A stretch of DNA of 64,000 nt from NCBI GenBank assembly GCA_963711675.1, contig CAVQFB010000011.1, positions 682,001 through 746,000 on the forward strand, written 5' to 3'. This stretch comes from CAVQFB01 sp963711675 (GTDB lineage Bacteria > Acidobacteriota > Terriglobia > Terriglobales > Acidobacteriaceae). Below the pieces are notes generated by a model. The model did not search any database and was not told the origin of the DNA. It saw only the letters and a program-made list of their open reading frames with translations. Shown in pieces: positions 1-9,451 of the stretch (position 1 is the stretch's first letter; the number at the start of each line of letters is the position of its first letter). The translations under genes were made by a program, and so were the position numbers.

Positions 1-1
1 C

Positions 2-262
2 AACGAACACCAGGACCGATTTCCGCTCGTCGGCGCTCACGCGGCGGTTGACTGTTATGCATGTCACAAGGTGGGCTCTGTGGGACAGTTCAACCGGCAG
101 GGGCTGTCTACCGATTGCGACAGCTGTCACCTGGCGGCGTTTCTGAAAGCCACCTCTCCAAATCACCAGGCACTGGGATTTTCGCGCGATTGTCAGGAGT
201 GTCACATGTCGATGGACAGCTGGATTGTGCGGACAGTCATGCGTGCAAAGGGACGGAGATAG
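2..262 (+). CDS. Multiheme c-type cytochrome, C-terminal part
   Basis: The frame is open from the window edge and holds three haem-binding CXXCH motifs (CYACH, CDSCH, CQECH) within about 60 residues, the spacing of small multihaem or cytochrome c3/c7-like proteins. The N-terminus and signal peptide lie outside the window, so total haem number is unknown. Such proteins work in the periplasm or at the cell surface as electron carriers. The gene ends 44 bases before an outer-membrane barrel gene on the same strand, followed by a haem-b-like membrane protein. I infer that these form one electron-transfer unit. The haem motifs are seen directly; the role is inference. Confidence 0.82.
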   Translation, partial: NEHQDRFPLVGAHAAVDCYACHKVGSVGQFNRQGLSTDCDSCHLAAFLKATSPNHQALGFSRDCQECHMSMDSWIVRTVMRAKGRR

Positions 263-306
263 AGCATCGTGAAGATGGGAACGCAGAGCACGGAAGGTGC
301 CGGCAA

Positions 307-2508
307 ATGACGAGGAAGTTGCGGCGCCTGAGCGTACTTGTGCTGCTGGTACCAGTCTGCATTGGGCAAGTCATCGGGAAACACACGGCGATCGTGCGGA
401 AGATCCGAGTGTCCCCCGATGGCGACAAGGTAAAGATCGAGGTCATGGTCACTTCGCATGTAGTTCCCACAGTTACGACGGCGACGGATCCCGATCGCCT
501 GGTTCTGGAACTTCCCAACACGGTGGTAAATGCTCAACAGGAGCGAATCGAAGTAAAGCAGAACGGCGTGCAGGCACTGCGCGTCGGTCTGAATGTTGCC
601 AACCCACCGCTTACGCGAGTAGTGGTCGATCTAAATGGCTCACGATCATTTGGGTTCACGAGCGACGGTAACACGATCACTCTAACGGTGCTGCCAGCCA
701 CTGATGTCCTGCAGAGCAAGAAAGGACGTGCCCCTGTACCGGCGGCGTCCGGTTCGATGATCGGGAAGTTATGGCCCAGGCAGCATAAGAACAACAACCC
801 AGGCGCGGCGACCGTAGTGAAGTTCCCGTCGCGAGAGTCAAAAACAAAAGACGCAAAGGCTACTGAGGAAGAGTCAAAGCCGGGTCTGCGAACAGTTTTT
901 AGAGTGAAGTACGTGGCCGACGGCGCGGCTTACCTGAATGGCGGGCGGCGCTCCGGACTCTCCGAGGGCATGACACTAGTCGTGAGGAACTCTGGCCCTT
1001 CTACTTCAGGTTCCGCGGCTGATTTCGCGAAACAGGCGAATGTCGCCGAACTATACGTAGTGTCAGTTGCGGATGCTTCGGCGGTCGCGGAGATTCGCGT
1101 GCCCAAACGCGAGGTTAAGCGCAATGACTTGGCGTACCTTTCCACCGAGGATGCCCAGCGGGCATCCGATGAACACAAGCTCAGCGCCTCTGCGGATCAG
1201 GCCGGAAAACATGCGTTCGTCGAGAGCAATCCGCTTGGCGGGACGACACCCAATGTCCGCCGGCCATCCGCCGAACCGGGCCGAATTCGCGGACGATTCG
1301 GGTGGGACTACAGCGGCATTCGGAGCAGCGGGTCGACAACGGGCGACAGCCTTGCGCGAGGCTTCATCTTTCAGAGCGACATCACCCACATTGCGGGAAC
1401 GTACTGGAACCTGCAGGGCTACTGGCGCGGGCGATTGACCAACAGCTCACAGCCGGATGAGCCAACGATGCAGTACTACCTGGACAAGACCTACACCATG
1501 CAACTGTACTACGACAATCCGAATTCGAAGTGGTTGGCCGGACTGGGGCGACTCTATCTTCCCTGGGCACCAAGCCTGGACACGATTGACGGCGGATATA
1601 TGGGACGGAGGGTTGCTCATGGCGTGATTGCCGGAATCTTCGGCGGCTCCACTCCCGACCCGACGTCGTGGCATTACGCCCCCGACCGGCAGATTACGGG
1701 ATCGTTCGTTAATTTCGAAGGGGGCAACTACGAAAATTTCCATTACACAAGCACCGCGGGTGTGGCCTTGAGCATGTTCAAGTGGTCACTCGATCGGCCG
1801 TATGTGTTCTTCGAGGACGGACTCTCCTACAAGAAGTTGGTTTCTATCTATCACTCGTTGATCGTCGATTCTCCGCAGGGAGTCACCACGGATGGAATCA
1901 AGCCCGGCGCGGGCATCAGCCGCAGTTATTTGACGTTTCATATTCAACCGGAGCGGTGGATCTCGTTTGACGTTTATCACAATTATTTTCGCGACGTTCC
2001 GACCGCCGCGACACAGCTGATTGGCACGGGCCTGGTCGACAAGTTGCTATACCAAGGCGTAAACGGCAGCGTTCGCGTGGAACCCCTCCGGCACTTCGCG
2101 GTGTACACGACGATGGGGCGAAGCGATCGCACCGGCGACGTAAAGCGCAGCCTGAACCAGATGTACGGCGCGACCTGGAGCGAAATCTGGCGCACCGGCA
2201 TTCGGGCCGATCTCCGTTACTCGAAGTTTGACAGCTCGTTCGCGAAAGGCGATTACCGAACCTTGACGCTATCGCGGCACCTGGGGGAAAGGATTGTGTG
2301 GGATGCACAGGTTGGGAATCAGAATCTTGCGTCTGCTTACACCGTGAACAATAAGTCGAAGTTTGTGGATACCTCCTTCGACACCAGCCTGTTTGGACGC
2401 GCCTTTCTGCAAAGCGGCTACACGATTTCGCACGGCGTGCAGATGAATTACGACCAGTGGTACGTAAGCCTCGGATATCGCTTCGACGCGAGAGATCCCG
2501 GAAAATGA
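307..2508 (+). CDS. AMIN-domain outer-membrane beta-barrel protein
   Basis: A protein of 733 residues from the ATG at 307, preceded by GGAAGGTG. An upstream in-frame ATG at 61 is rejected because it overlaps the cytochrome frame. A hydrophobic N-terminus (about residues 5-20) looks like a signal peptide. Residues about 24-130 match an AMIN domain, a periplasmic domain that binds peptidoglycan or secretin partners. A linker rich in Lys, Glu and Pro follows. From about residue 330 the chain has alternating aromatic and polar strands (for example YWNLQGYWRGRL, MQLYYDNPNSKW) and ends in YVSLGYRFDARDPGK, as in outer-membrane barrels. It lies between a multihaem cytochrome and a membrane protein with a 4-base overlap, so it could be the barrel of a porin-cytochrome conduit. 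Barrel assignment is by composition only. Confidence 0.7.
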   Translation: MTRKLRRLSVLVLLVPVCIGQVIGKHTAIVRKIRVSPDGDKVKIEVMVTSHVVPTVTTATDPDRLVLELPNTVVNAQQERIEVKQNGVQALRVGLNVANPPLTRVVVDLNGSRSFGFTSDGNTITLTVLPATDVLQSKKGRAPVPAASGSMIGKLWPRQHKNNNPGAATVVKFPSRESKTKDAKATEEESKPGLRTVFRVKYVADGAAYLNGGRRSGLSEGMTLVVRNSGPSTSGSAADFAKQANVAELYVVSVADASAVAEIRVPKREVKRNDLAYLSTEDAQRASDEHKLSASADQAGKHAFVESNPLGGTTPNVRRPSAEPGRIRGRFGWDYSGIRSSGSTTGDSLARGFIFQSDITHIAGTYWNLQGYWRGRLTNSSQPDEPTMQYYLDKTYTMQLYYDNPNSKWLAGLGRLYLPWAPSLDTIDGGYMGRRVAHGVIAGIFGGSTPDPTSWHYAPDRQITGSFVNFEGGNYENFHYTSTAGVALSMFKWSLDRPYVFFEDGLSYKKLVSIYHSLIVDSPQGVTTDGIKPGAGISRSYLTFHIQPERWISFDVYHNYFRDVPTAATQLIGTGLVDKLLYQGVNGSVRVEPLRHFAVYTTMGRSDRTGDVKRSLNQMYGATWSEIWRTGIRADLRYSKFDSSFAKGDYRTLTLSRHLGERIVWDAQVGNQNLASAYTVNNKSKFVDTSFDTSLFGRAFLQSGYTISHGVQMNYDQWYVSLGYRFDARDPGK

Positions 2509-3635
2509 GTTCATTCAACGGCACTAACTGGACGTTCTGGTTCCCCAACGGGACAGCTCTCGGCATGCGCGCGCCTCGTCTCCGCCAGCCAGGAACGACG
2601 GCGACACCAGCACGCGAGAAATCTGTGATCGCGGCAGTGCGGCCCATGGTCCGGCCACCGGCGCAGCCAAGTCCCCGGCGTCCGGCAACGATGCGTACGA
2701 CTCGACCTCAGGCCCCGGCGCAAGTGGTCTCGACTGCGGTACGCAGAACCGAGGAAAGGCATCGCCAGGTGTTGGGCATCCTCTCGGCTTTCCTGATTGC
2801 GAGCATCATTCTTCTAGCGCTTTACGGAGGACACTATTACACGCTAAGCCAGAGTGCGCGGCCGTTTTCGTCCCGGCATCACATACTGAAACCCAGCGGT
2901 ATCGTGGGGATGAACGCAGGCCTGCTTGGCACTGTGATGTTTTGTGGCATCTTCTTATATCCGCTGCGGAAACGATTGCCCTGGCTGCGGAAGCGAGGGA
3001 ACTCGAGACACTGGCTTGACTACCACGTGGTATTGGGGGCGGCGGCTCCGATCTTCATTGCGTTTCACTCCTCGTTCAAGTTTCGCGGGCTGGCTGGGAT
3101 CGCCTTTTGGGTCATGGTGCTGGTCTCCGTTAGCGGATTCGTCGGGCTTTACTTGTATGGTCAGATACCGCGTCACGTGGTGACCGCGGAGGCGGCGCTC
3201 AAGGCGTCTCGCGCGGTGCAGGCGCAGATGATGAATGCGGCAGGAGAACACCGTCTGATCGTTCAGTCAGCCCTGCACATCTTGTTCGATCTTCCCACTC
3301 CAAGAAAGGTGGAGAAGTGGCCATTTCCAGTGGCGGCTTTTGCGATGGTCGGGTTCGATCTGGCTCGTCCCTTTCATGTCGCGGGTTTGCGGCGAGCGGT
3401 AACCGGGAACGGTCAAACGTTTCTTGTGGGGTTCCGGCGTGGGAGCAATGCTGCGCTTGAGCAAGCAATTGATCTCGCGAGGGAGCAGGCTTCCCTCTGC
3501 AAGCGCATTGTGTTTCTGACTCGCGCGCAGAAGATCTTTCAGTGGTGGCACGTGATCCACAAGCCATTCAGCTACGGTTTTGCGGTTTTGGCCCTGCTGC
3601 ACGTGGTTGTGGCGATGGCGATGGGATTCGTATGA
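2505..3635 (+). CDS. Cytochrome b/ferric-reductase-like membrane protein
   Basis: The start ATG at 2505 overlaps the stop of the barrel gene (ATGA), giving 376 residues and suggesting translational coupling. The first 85 residues are Pro/Arg-rich and cytoplasmic-looking. About four to five hydrophobic helices follow: near residues 88-107, 132-153, 173-190, 196-218 and at the C-terminus. Histidines sit in or beside the helices (YGGHYY, DYHVVLGAAAPIFIAFHSSF and HKPFSYGFAVLALLH), the arrangement expected for haem b ligation between two helices. The loop between helix 4 and the last helix is soluble. I infer quinol-to-cytochrome electron transfer at the inner membrane, linked to the upstream multihaem cytochrome. 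I cannot name a family with certainty; ferric-reductase-like is the nearest. Confidence 0.6.
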   Translation: MSSFNGTNWTFWFPNGTALGMRAPRLRQPGTTATPAREKSVIAAVRPMVRPPAQPSPRRPATMRTTRPQAPAQVVSTAVRRTEERHRQVLGILSAFLIASIILLALYGGHYYTLSQSARPFSSRHHILKPSGIVGMNAGLLGTVMFCGIFLYPLRKRLPWLRKRGNSRHWLDYHVVLGAAAPIFIAFHSSFKFRGLAGIAFWVMVLVSVSGFVGLYLYGQIPRHVVTAEAALKASRAVQAQMMNAAGEHRLIVQSALHILFDLPTPRKVEKWPFPVAAFAMVGFDLARPFHVAGLRRAVTGNGQTFLVGFRRGSNAALEQAIDLAREQASLCKRIVFLTRAQKIFQWWHVIHKPFSYGFAVLALLHVVVAMAMGFV

Positions 3636-3660
3636 AGCCCGACGAATCTGCAGAACGCCG

Positions 3661-4744
3661 TCACTGCGGCATGGTCTGCGAAACCGAGGCGGGCGGGCTG
3701 GGCTCCGAGAAACGCGTGGGCTGCGGACGGTAGCCGTTTCGCGTCCGGATGTTGTACTTCTTCACGCGCTCACCCGTCAGCTTGACGTTAATAGCGCGCC
3801 AGCCTCGATTGGGGTTTGCCTGAGGGTAGTAGGCAAGCGAGTACAGGTGCGCCAGATCATTCTTGATGGAAGCAAAGGCGTCTCTCTCGTCCTTCCACGT
3901 CTTGGCAAAATAAGCTTTGCCGCCGGTCGCGGCAGCCATGCGTCCGAACACCGCGGTGGAAATCGGATCCAACTGCGCCGTACGCGTGCTGATCATGTAG
4001 ATGGGGATTCCTGTGGACTGGGCCAGTTCTGCGACATCCTCGGGTGGCACCATGCTGGCGTTGTCGGGGCCGTTCGAGAATACGACCACTACCTTTCTTC
4101 CCGTGAAGCGGGCCGCATCTTTTACTGTGAGCAACAGGCAGTTATATAGAGCGGCGTCGTCTCCAGCCACGGTTGTACGCACGCCGCGCAAGACCTCGCG
4201 AGCGATCAGGAGTCAGCGATGCGGCGCGAAGAAGGTCGCGACTGTAGGAGTAGAAGGCAATCTTGTCGGCGGTATCAAGGGAGCGGATGAATTCCGCAAT
4301 CGCATCCTGCGCGAACACGAAGCCGCGATACATATAGTTGCTGGTGTCAAAGAGAATGAAGACGTTCGCACCCGCCACGAGAGTACCCAGATCCGGAGAG
4401 AGATCGTTCTGAGCCCCCTGCTTACCGGGCTGGCCCGGCTGGTCGCCAGGCACTGCAGGCTTGTTTTGTTCGGACGCGAGGTCTCCCGTATGGCGGGCAG
4501 GCTCGTTCCCTTCCGCGAAAGTGGCGATTTTTTCTTTAATGCCGTCTTCGGTGACGGCAAAGTCCTCGGGGCGAAGACCGGTAATGTAGTTTCCCTTGGT
4601 ATCGGTGACCGCCACATTCAGCTGCACCATATTCACTATGACGTGAATGTGCGGTTCGTCCTCTTGTGCGGGCACAGAGATTCCCGAGTTCAAGAGGAAG
4701 CCCAGGAACAACCCAAGAAGTAGGAATCGTCTCCAGTCCATCAT
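3661..4744 (-). CDS. VWFA-related acidobacterial secreted protein, frameshifted
   Basis: Two overlapping frames read as one protein of about 360 residues: 4744 down to about 4190, then another frame down to 3661. The join falls in TPDRSR/EVLRGVRTTVAGDDAALYN near 4190-4205 and needs a one-base correction. A signal peptide opens the chain (MMDWRRFLLLGLFLGFLL, likely cleaved after VPA). A beta-rich domain (NMVQLNVAVTDTKGNYITGL) and a von Willebrand A fold (VFILFDTSNYM, later KVVVVFSNGPDNAS) follow, as in the VWFA-related proteins common in Acidobacteria. The MIDAS motif is imperfect (DTSNY rather than DxSxS). The ATG directly follows the TAA of the 1065-residue gene with no gap, so the two are co-transcribed. 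A sequencing indel is more likely than a true pseudogene. Confidence 0.72.
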
Positions 4745-7700
4745 TTATTTACCTGCCTGCGGCGCCGAGTCGAGTAGGGTTGATCGATCCGTCCGTTCGT
4801 CAGGAGGCGGCATGACGCGAGTCACCGTCTCCCTTGCCGGAAACCCCGCGATCTTACCACTCCGAAACTCCTCTCCTGTCTCTCGCATGGCTCGGAGGAT
4901 CGCCGGCCAATCTTCGAAGTCAGTGGCGAAAATCTTTTCCACCATACGGCGGGTGAGTACCGGAACCAGACGGTTCAGCATCACCGGGGGATAGCCCATT
5001 TCGTCGGCGAGGCGAGCCCAGTACAGGTTGTTCGAGTCCCACGTCTCGGCCAACAGCCGGCTCGAATAACCTTCGAAAGAAGGAAAGGGCTCGACATTCA
5101 GGAGTTCCTTGGCATAACTCTGGGCCAGAATGGGGTGAGGGATTCCGAAATCCTGAGATATCCGCTCCCAACTGACCTCGTGCGCATGAGCGTGAGTCAG
5201 GTTCTCGAGTTCCTGTCCTGCCGGCCCCCAGGAACTTGTCTCAGCACCAAACCTTCTCCGATACTCGAGAGCCAGGTAGAAGGTGTCGGCCGGCATCATC
5301 TGAGGAAGGGCATCCTGGACTCGCCCGGCGCGCATGCTCCATTCCAGCCACTCGCACCGTTGCGGCGGCATGCGATCCGACAAGATGTTCATGACCTTGC
5401 CGCGCAGTTGATTATCTTGTGACGACGCTGCGAGGATCTCCTCGCCGGTTCGTTGATACAAGCCGACGGCGTGAAGTTCTTCCTTGCTTACCCCCCACCA
5501 ACGCGGAAGAACGGCACTGGTAAGGAGCCCCGGAACCAGTTCTTTCCAGATCAGGGCCTGTACATTTTCGGGCGCCACAAAGTCCTCCTCGACGGTGGCG
5601 AGCACGTACGGCAACTCTGCCAAAGAGCCAACCAGATGGGCGCCACCGGCAGCGGGAGAACCTTCACCAAAAAGCAGGGGGGCCTGCCAAACCCGCTCCA
5701 CGCCCTCGACTGTTTCCGCTGTGAAGTCATGCGAGCGGACAAAGAGCGGATTGTTGTGGAGCATTTGAGCGCCGGGCGGCTCATAATAAGCGTAGTTCAG
5801 GCCCACTAAAGTGTCTCTCAGGAAGGGAGCCAGTTGTCCACGGGCTTCTGCCAGTTTTTCCGGAGGTCCGCCGGCCTTGATCACCTTGGTCAAGTCGGTT
5901 CTCATCTGCAATTCTGTGTGGCGAACGTTGTAGGTTCCCGCTGTCCAGATGGTTCGCTCGGTTCCAGTAAAAATGGGCCGCGGCATTTCAAATTCCCCGA
6001 GTTCGCGGGCCAGGGGAATCATGCCTTCACCGTTCACCTTCCCCTTCGCCATTTCGCTCAAACCGTCACTGAGGGCGAGGAGCGTATCAAGAGGAACGAG
6101 GCGCTGACCGTCCATGACCGAGCGGATCCCGTCGGCCACTTCGCGGTGCACCCGCTGGGCCTCCGCATTCGCCTGTTGGGGACCCGCCAGCAGATCGATG
6201 ATCTCGTCCTGAGACCCGCTAGCAGTACCGGCGGCGGCAACTAGCAACTCACGGAGAGAGTCGCGACCGGCATCGACGAGTTGCGATGAGGACGGAACGT
6301 TGGCGAAAGGTTTGATCACCTTCTGCCATGAATCATTCAACTCGGCACTGGAGATCTGCCCCTGGCGGGCCAGAATTTGCCAAAGTCCGACGTTCGCCTG
6401 AAAGGTTCCCATGGCATTGCCGCGCAAAGTGCGGTTCGGAATCCTGTCGAGGCTCTCGGCCACATTCAAGAAATGAGTGATGGAGGCGTCTGTCAGCTCC
6501 GGGAACTCGGAGAAGATACGGTACTGGTCACTGAACTTCCCAAACCTGTCCGCCAAAAAGAGTGCAGTCTTGGGAGTCAGTTGCCGATCTTGAGGACGCC
6601 TGCGATCGAGGTCGCTCAGTGTCAGATAGATCTGCAGAGGTCCGAATTCGGATTGCTCCCGGGAAAGGGCAAACATGGCGTCCAGAACCTGCTCCGGATT
6701 GTTGATGTGGTTTGCGTGCTTGCTTAAGGCACGCGCGATTCTGGAATCGCTGCGTTGGTGGAGGATCTGTTTCCACACTTCCACATTTCCAGGAACGTGC
6801 GGCTCGCCGTTAGGTTCCCATTGAAGACGGGTCAGCAGCAACAGGAGGCAGGGAGACGGGCGGAACACAGATCTGGCGGCATCGGGAGGTGAATCCTGTC
6901 CGCGCAGGGCTTCATAGTAGCGCCGAAGCCGGCGGGGCTCGGTGAAGTGAGCCTGCTGAGTTTGGTTTACACGGGATAGAGCGTCGAAGTAAGCCGCGAG
7001 CCAGCCTCGATCTTTGGCAAGCAATCGAGGGACGAATTCGGCGGGCTTGTCAGGGCCAGCTCCGACCAGGTCCTTCCATGCGGTCTCAGCACTTGTACCC
7101 CCGGGCACGGCTACGCGTCCGGACCGTATGGTGATGTGACTCCCGTAAAAATCGAGAACCGCGGCGGATGGGAGCAGTCTCTGCAACCCCGGAGATTGGT
7201 GGAGGAAATCCCTGGTTTCGGTACCACTTCGAGCCAGAGCCCAGTAAAGGCGGGCCAGAGCCGGTTCGCGCAACAGCAGGTCAAGGAAGTTTCTATCCCG
7301 GGCGTTGTCCTTGACTGCCGCCGTCCAATCGCCTTCATGGAAAAGCAGCGGGACCTGGGAACTCGGGTACGCATAGACGAAGGGCTTGCCTCCCTGGAGC
7401 GCCTCTTCGAGTTGAGGCAAGGGGAAACCTGAGTCGATGGTGAGGAACGCCCTGTCTGGATCGGCGGTGATGAGAGTGGACGTGGGTTGTCCACAATCTT
7501 TGCGCAGGCGATAGCCGAGAACGCGCAATAACGGCTGTGCTTCTCCACAGCTGGAAACTCGAATCGTTCCTTCGGCTCCAGCCAAATTGGTCAGTTCCCT
7601 GGCTTGTTGCACATAGCGGATCAGAAGGATGAGGAACTCCGTGGGCCGGCCGGCGTTCAGAGACCCTTGATAACCCTGCGAAAAGATGTTACGTGCGAGC

Positions 7701-7942
7701 AGCGGCAGCACTTCGTCCGGCGATACCTTCTGGCTGATCGCCGCCATGCGCTGGAAGGACCGGAGAGGGCCGGGAATTGTGATTTGAGGGGAGGACGAAT
7801 GCGAGACGTTTTCGGCGGGTTGTACGCTGCTCTGTTCCGCCGCGCTTGAAGACCCAGAGTCCTGGGCCTGAACCTGCAGACATGACGACGCGCAGACCGA
7901 GAGGGCAACAAGAAAGGCGAACTGGCGAAGAGGAAATTTCAT
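4745..7942 (-). CDS. Large secreted protein of unknown function (1065 aa)
   Basis: An uninterrupted frame of 1065 residues with an N-terminal signal sequence (MKFPLRQFAFLVALSVCASS; cleavage probably after VQA, or lipidation at the Cys of ASSC). After a Ser/Gln-rich linker the chain is largely helical with many Leu, Arg and Glu residues, for example around PDEVLPLLARNIFSQGY. I see no catalytic motif, transmembrane segment or repeat that identifies a family. It is followed without any gap by the VWFA-related gene, so the two proteins probably act together in the periplasm or at the outer surface. It is clearly coding: codon use matches the neighbours and no stop occurs over 3.2 kb. Confidence 0.75.
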   Translation of the reverse strand: MKFPLRQFAFLVALSVCASSCLQVQAQDSGSSSAAEQSSVQPAENVSHSSSPQITIPGPLRSFQRMAAISQKVSPDEVLPLLARNIFSQGYQGSLNAGRPTEFLILLIRYVQQARELTNLAGAEGTIRVSSCGEAQPLLRVLGYRLRKDCGQPTSTLITADPDRAFLTIDSGFPLPQLEEALQGGKPFVYAYPSSQVPLLFHEGDWTAAVKDNARDRNFLDLLLREPALARLYWALARSGTETRDFLHQSPGLQRLLPSAAVLDFYGSHITIRSGRVAVPGGTSAETAWKDLVGAGPDKPAEFVPRLLAKDRGWLAAYFDALSRVNQTQQAHFTEPRRLRRYYEALRGQDSPPDAARSVFRPSPCLLLLLTRLQWEPNGEPHVPGNVEVWKQILHQRSDSRIARALSKHANHINNPEQVLDAMFALSREQSEFGPLQIYLTLSDLDRRRPQDRQLTPKTALFLADRFGKFSDQYRIFSEFPELTDASITHFLNVAESLDRIPNRTLRGNAMGTFQANVGLWQILARQGQISSAELNDSWQKVIKPFANVPSSSQLVDAGRDSLRELLVAAAGTASGSQDEIIDLLAGPQQANAEAQRVHREVADGIRSVMDGQRLVPLDTLLALSDGLSEMAKGKVNGEGMIPLARELGEFEMPRPIFTGTERTIWTAGTYNVRHTELQMRTDLTKVIKAGGPPEKLAEARGQLAPFLRDTLVGLNYAYYEPPGAQMLHNNPLFVRSHDFTAETVEGVERVWQAPLLFGEGSPAAGGAHLVGSLAELPYVLATVEEDFVAPENVQALIWKELVPGLLTSAVLPRWWGVSKEELHAVGLYQRTGEEILAASSQDNQLRGKVMNILSDRMPPQRCEWLEWSMRAGRVQDALPQMMPADTFYLALEYRRRFGAETSSWGPAGQELENLTHAHAHEVSWERISQDFGIPHPILAQSYAKELLNVEPFPSFEGYSSRLLAETWDSNNLYWARLADEMGYPPVMLNRLVPVLTRRMVEKIFATDFEDWPAILRAMRETGEEFRSGKIAGFPARETVTRVMPPPDERTDRSTLLDSAPQAGK

Positions 7943-8188
7943 GGCTGGAATCCTCTCTCAGTCTGGGGTGTCGCTGAGGGAATCGATTCCTACCTAGCGG
8001 TGGAACTCCTCGCCCTGGCGACGCACCCGAATCCTATCCTCACGAAACCATGTTGTAAGAGCGAGCTGACAACTCAAATCGTGCGTCGATTGGCCATCGA
8101 CAACCTGATCGGGTGGTGCGGAACGGCGCAGTAATCGAGCCCGGAAGCAGCCTCTCGCAGCGCTACAGCCTGGATTTCCCCAAGGAGG

Positions 8189-9364
8189 TTACTCCGCTCC
8201 GAGAAGAATGTCGACCGTTAACTGATCAAGCAGTTCGTAAGGCAGCCGTTTTGTCGTTATAGCATCCTTGTCAAAACCATATTTCAACAGGGCCGCGGAT
8301 GACCGCTTTGAATACCGTGCCGTATCCGGCAAGCCAGGCCGCGCCGCGGCGACATCCTTGAGGATGCCCTGAATTTGCCGGTTTGCGTTCCAGCGGGAAG
8401 CCTTCTCCTTCAAGATCAGGTACGTGCGCATGCACCCACGTGCAAAGTCCTTCACACCGGCGCAATCCTCAGTGCGGTAAGCGTGAGCATCGAAGTGACG
8501 TGGGCCCTGGTAAGCGACATCTTCCAGGAACTTAACCAGCCAGAAAGCCGACTTGAGATTGGCCGAACCGAAACGCAGGTCCTGATCGAAGCGCCCCGGC
8601 ATCTGGTCGTTCAAATCGATGTGAAACAGTTTGCCGGCTTCCCAGGCCTGAGCCACCCCGTGCAGGAAGTTCAGACCCGCCATTTGTTCGTGCGCCACTT
8701 CGGGATTCACACCCACCATATCGGGATGGTCGAGGGTTGGAATGAAACCGAGGTAGTGGCCTGTCGTAGCCATGTAAATGTCAGCCCTGGGCTCGTTGGG
8801 CTTGGCTTCCAGAGCGAAGCGATAGCCGTACTTCTGATCGATGTTGTATTCGCAGAGATAGTTGATGGCTTCGCGCAGCCGTTTCAGCGCCTCTTCAGGA
8901 CGGCGGCAGGCGTCAGTTTCGACACCTTCACGACCGCCCCATAACACGAAGATCTTCGCTCCCAGCTCGGCGCCGAGGTCCATGGCCGTCATCGTCTTCT
9001 GCAAGGCATAGGCACGTACCGCGGGATCGTTGGCGGTGAACGCACCGTCACGGAAAATGGGATGGAAGAAGAGTGAAACCGTAGTCATGGGCACGACGAT
9101 TCCGTTCTCCTGGCAAGCTTTTTTGAACTCTCGAACGATACTGTCCCGCTGAGAAGGGGTTGCATCAATCGGGACAAGATCGTTGTCGTGCAGGTTGACA
9201 CCCCAAGCGCCGACCTCAGCCAGCATGGCGACGATGTCGTTAGGAGAAATGGTGGGACGGACAAAATCGCCGAATGGGTCGCGGCCGCGGTTCCCTACAG
9301 TCCAGAGCCCAAAGGAGAACTTGTGCTCGGGCGCTGGTTGGTATGACCCGTTCCTGGTCGTCAT
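8189..9364 (-). CDS. xylA: Xylose isomerase
   Basis: The 391-residue protein begins with the class I xylose isomerase pattern (YQPAPEHKFSFGLWTVGNRGRDPFGD), like the approximately 390-residue actinobacterial enzymes rather than the longer 440-residue class. Metal and substrate residues are in place: FALEAKPNEPR (metal-bridging Glu), HEQMAGLNF and LFHIDLNDQ. It converts D-xylose to D-xylulose in the cytoplasm, feeding xylulokinase encoded about 10 kb away on the same strand. The start is supported by GGAG eight bases upstream. No copy of the LacI-type operator found elsewhere in the locus lies just in front of it. Identification is firm. Confidence 0.96.
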   Translation of the reverse strand: MTTRNGSYQPAPEHKFSFGLWTVGNRGRDPFGDFVRPTISPNDIVAMLAEVGAWGVNLHDNDLVPIDATPSQRDSIVREFKKACQENGIVVPMTTVSLFFHPIFRDGAFTANDPAVRAYALQKTMTAMDLGAELGAKIFVLWGGREGVETDACRRPEEALKRLREAINYLCEYNIDQKYGYRFALEAKPNEPRADIYMATTGHYLGFIPTLDHPDMVGVNPEVAHEQMAGLNFLHGVAQAWEAGKLFHIDLNDQMPGRFDQDLRFGSANLKSAFWLVKFLEDVAYQGPRHFDAHAYRTEDCAGVKDFARGCMRTYLILKEKASRWNANRQIQGILKDVAAARPGLPDTARYSKRSSAALLKYGFDKDAITTKRLPYELLDQLTVDILLGAE

Positions 9365-9451
9365 GAACGCTTCTCCGCTTATCCTGATTTTTCCTTCTCT
9401 GTGGGGTGCAATGCAAACCGGAGTTGCACCCTCGTCGGTGTTCAGGCCCGA

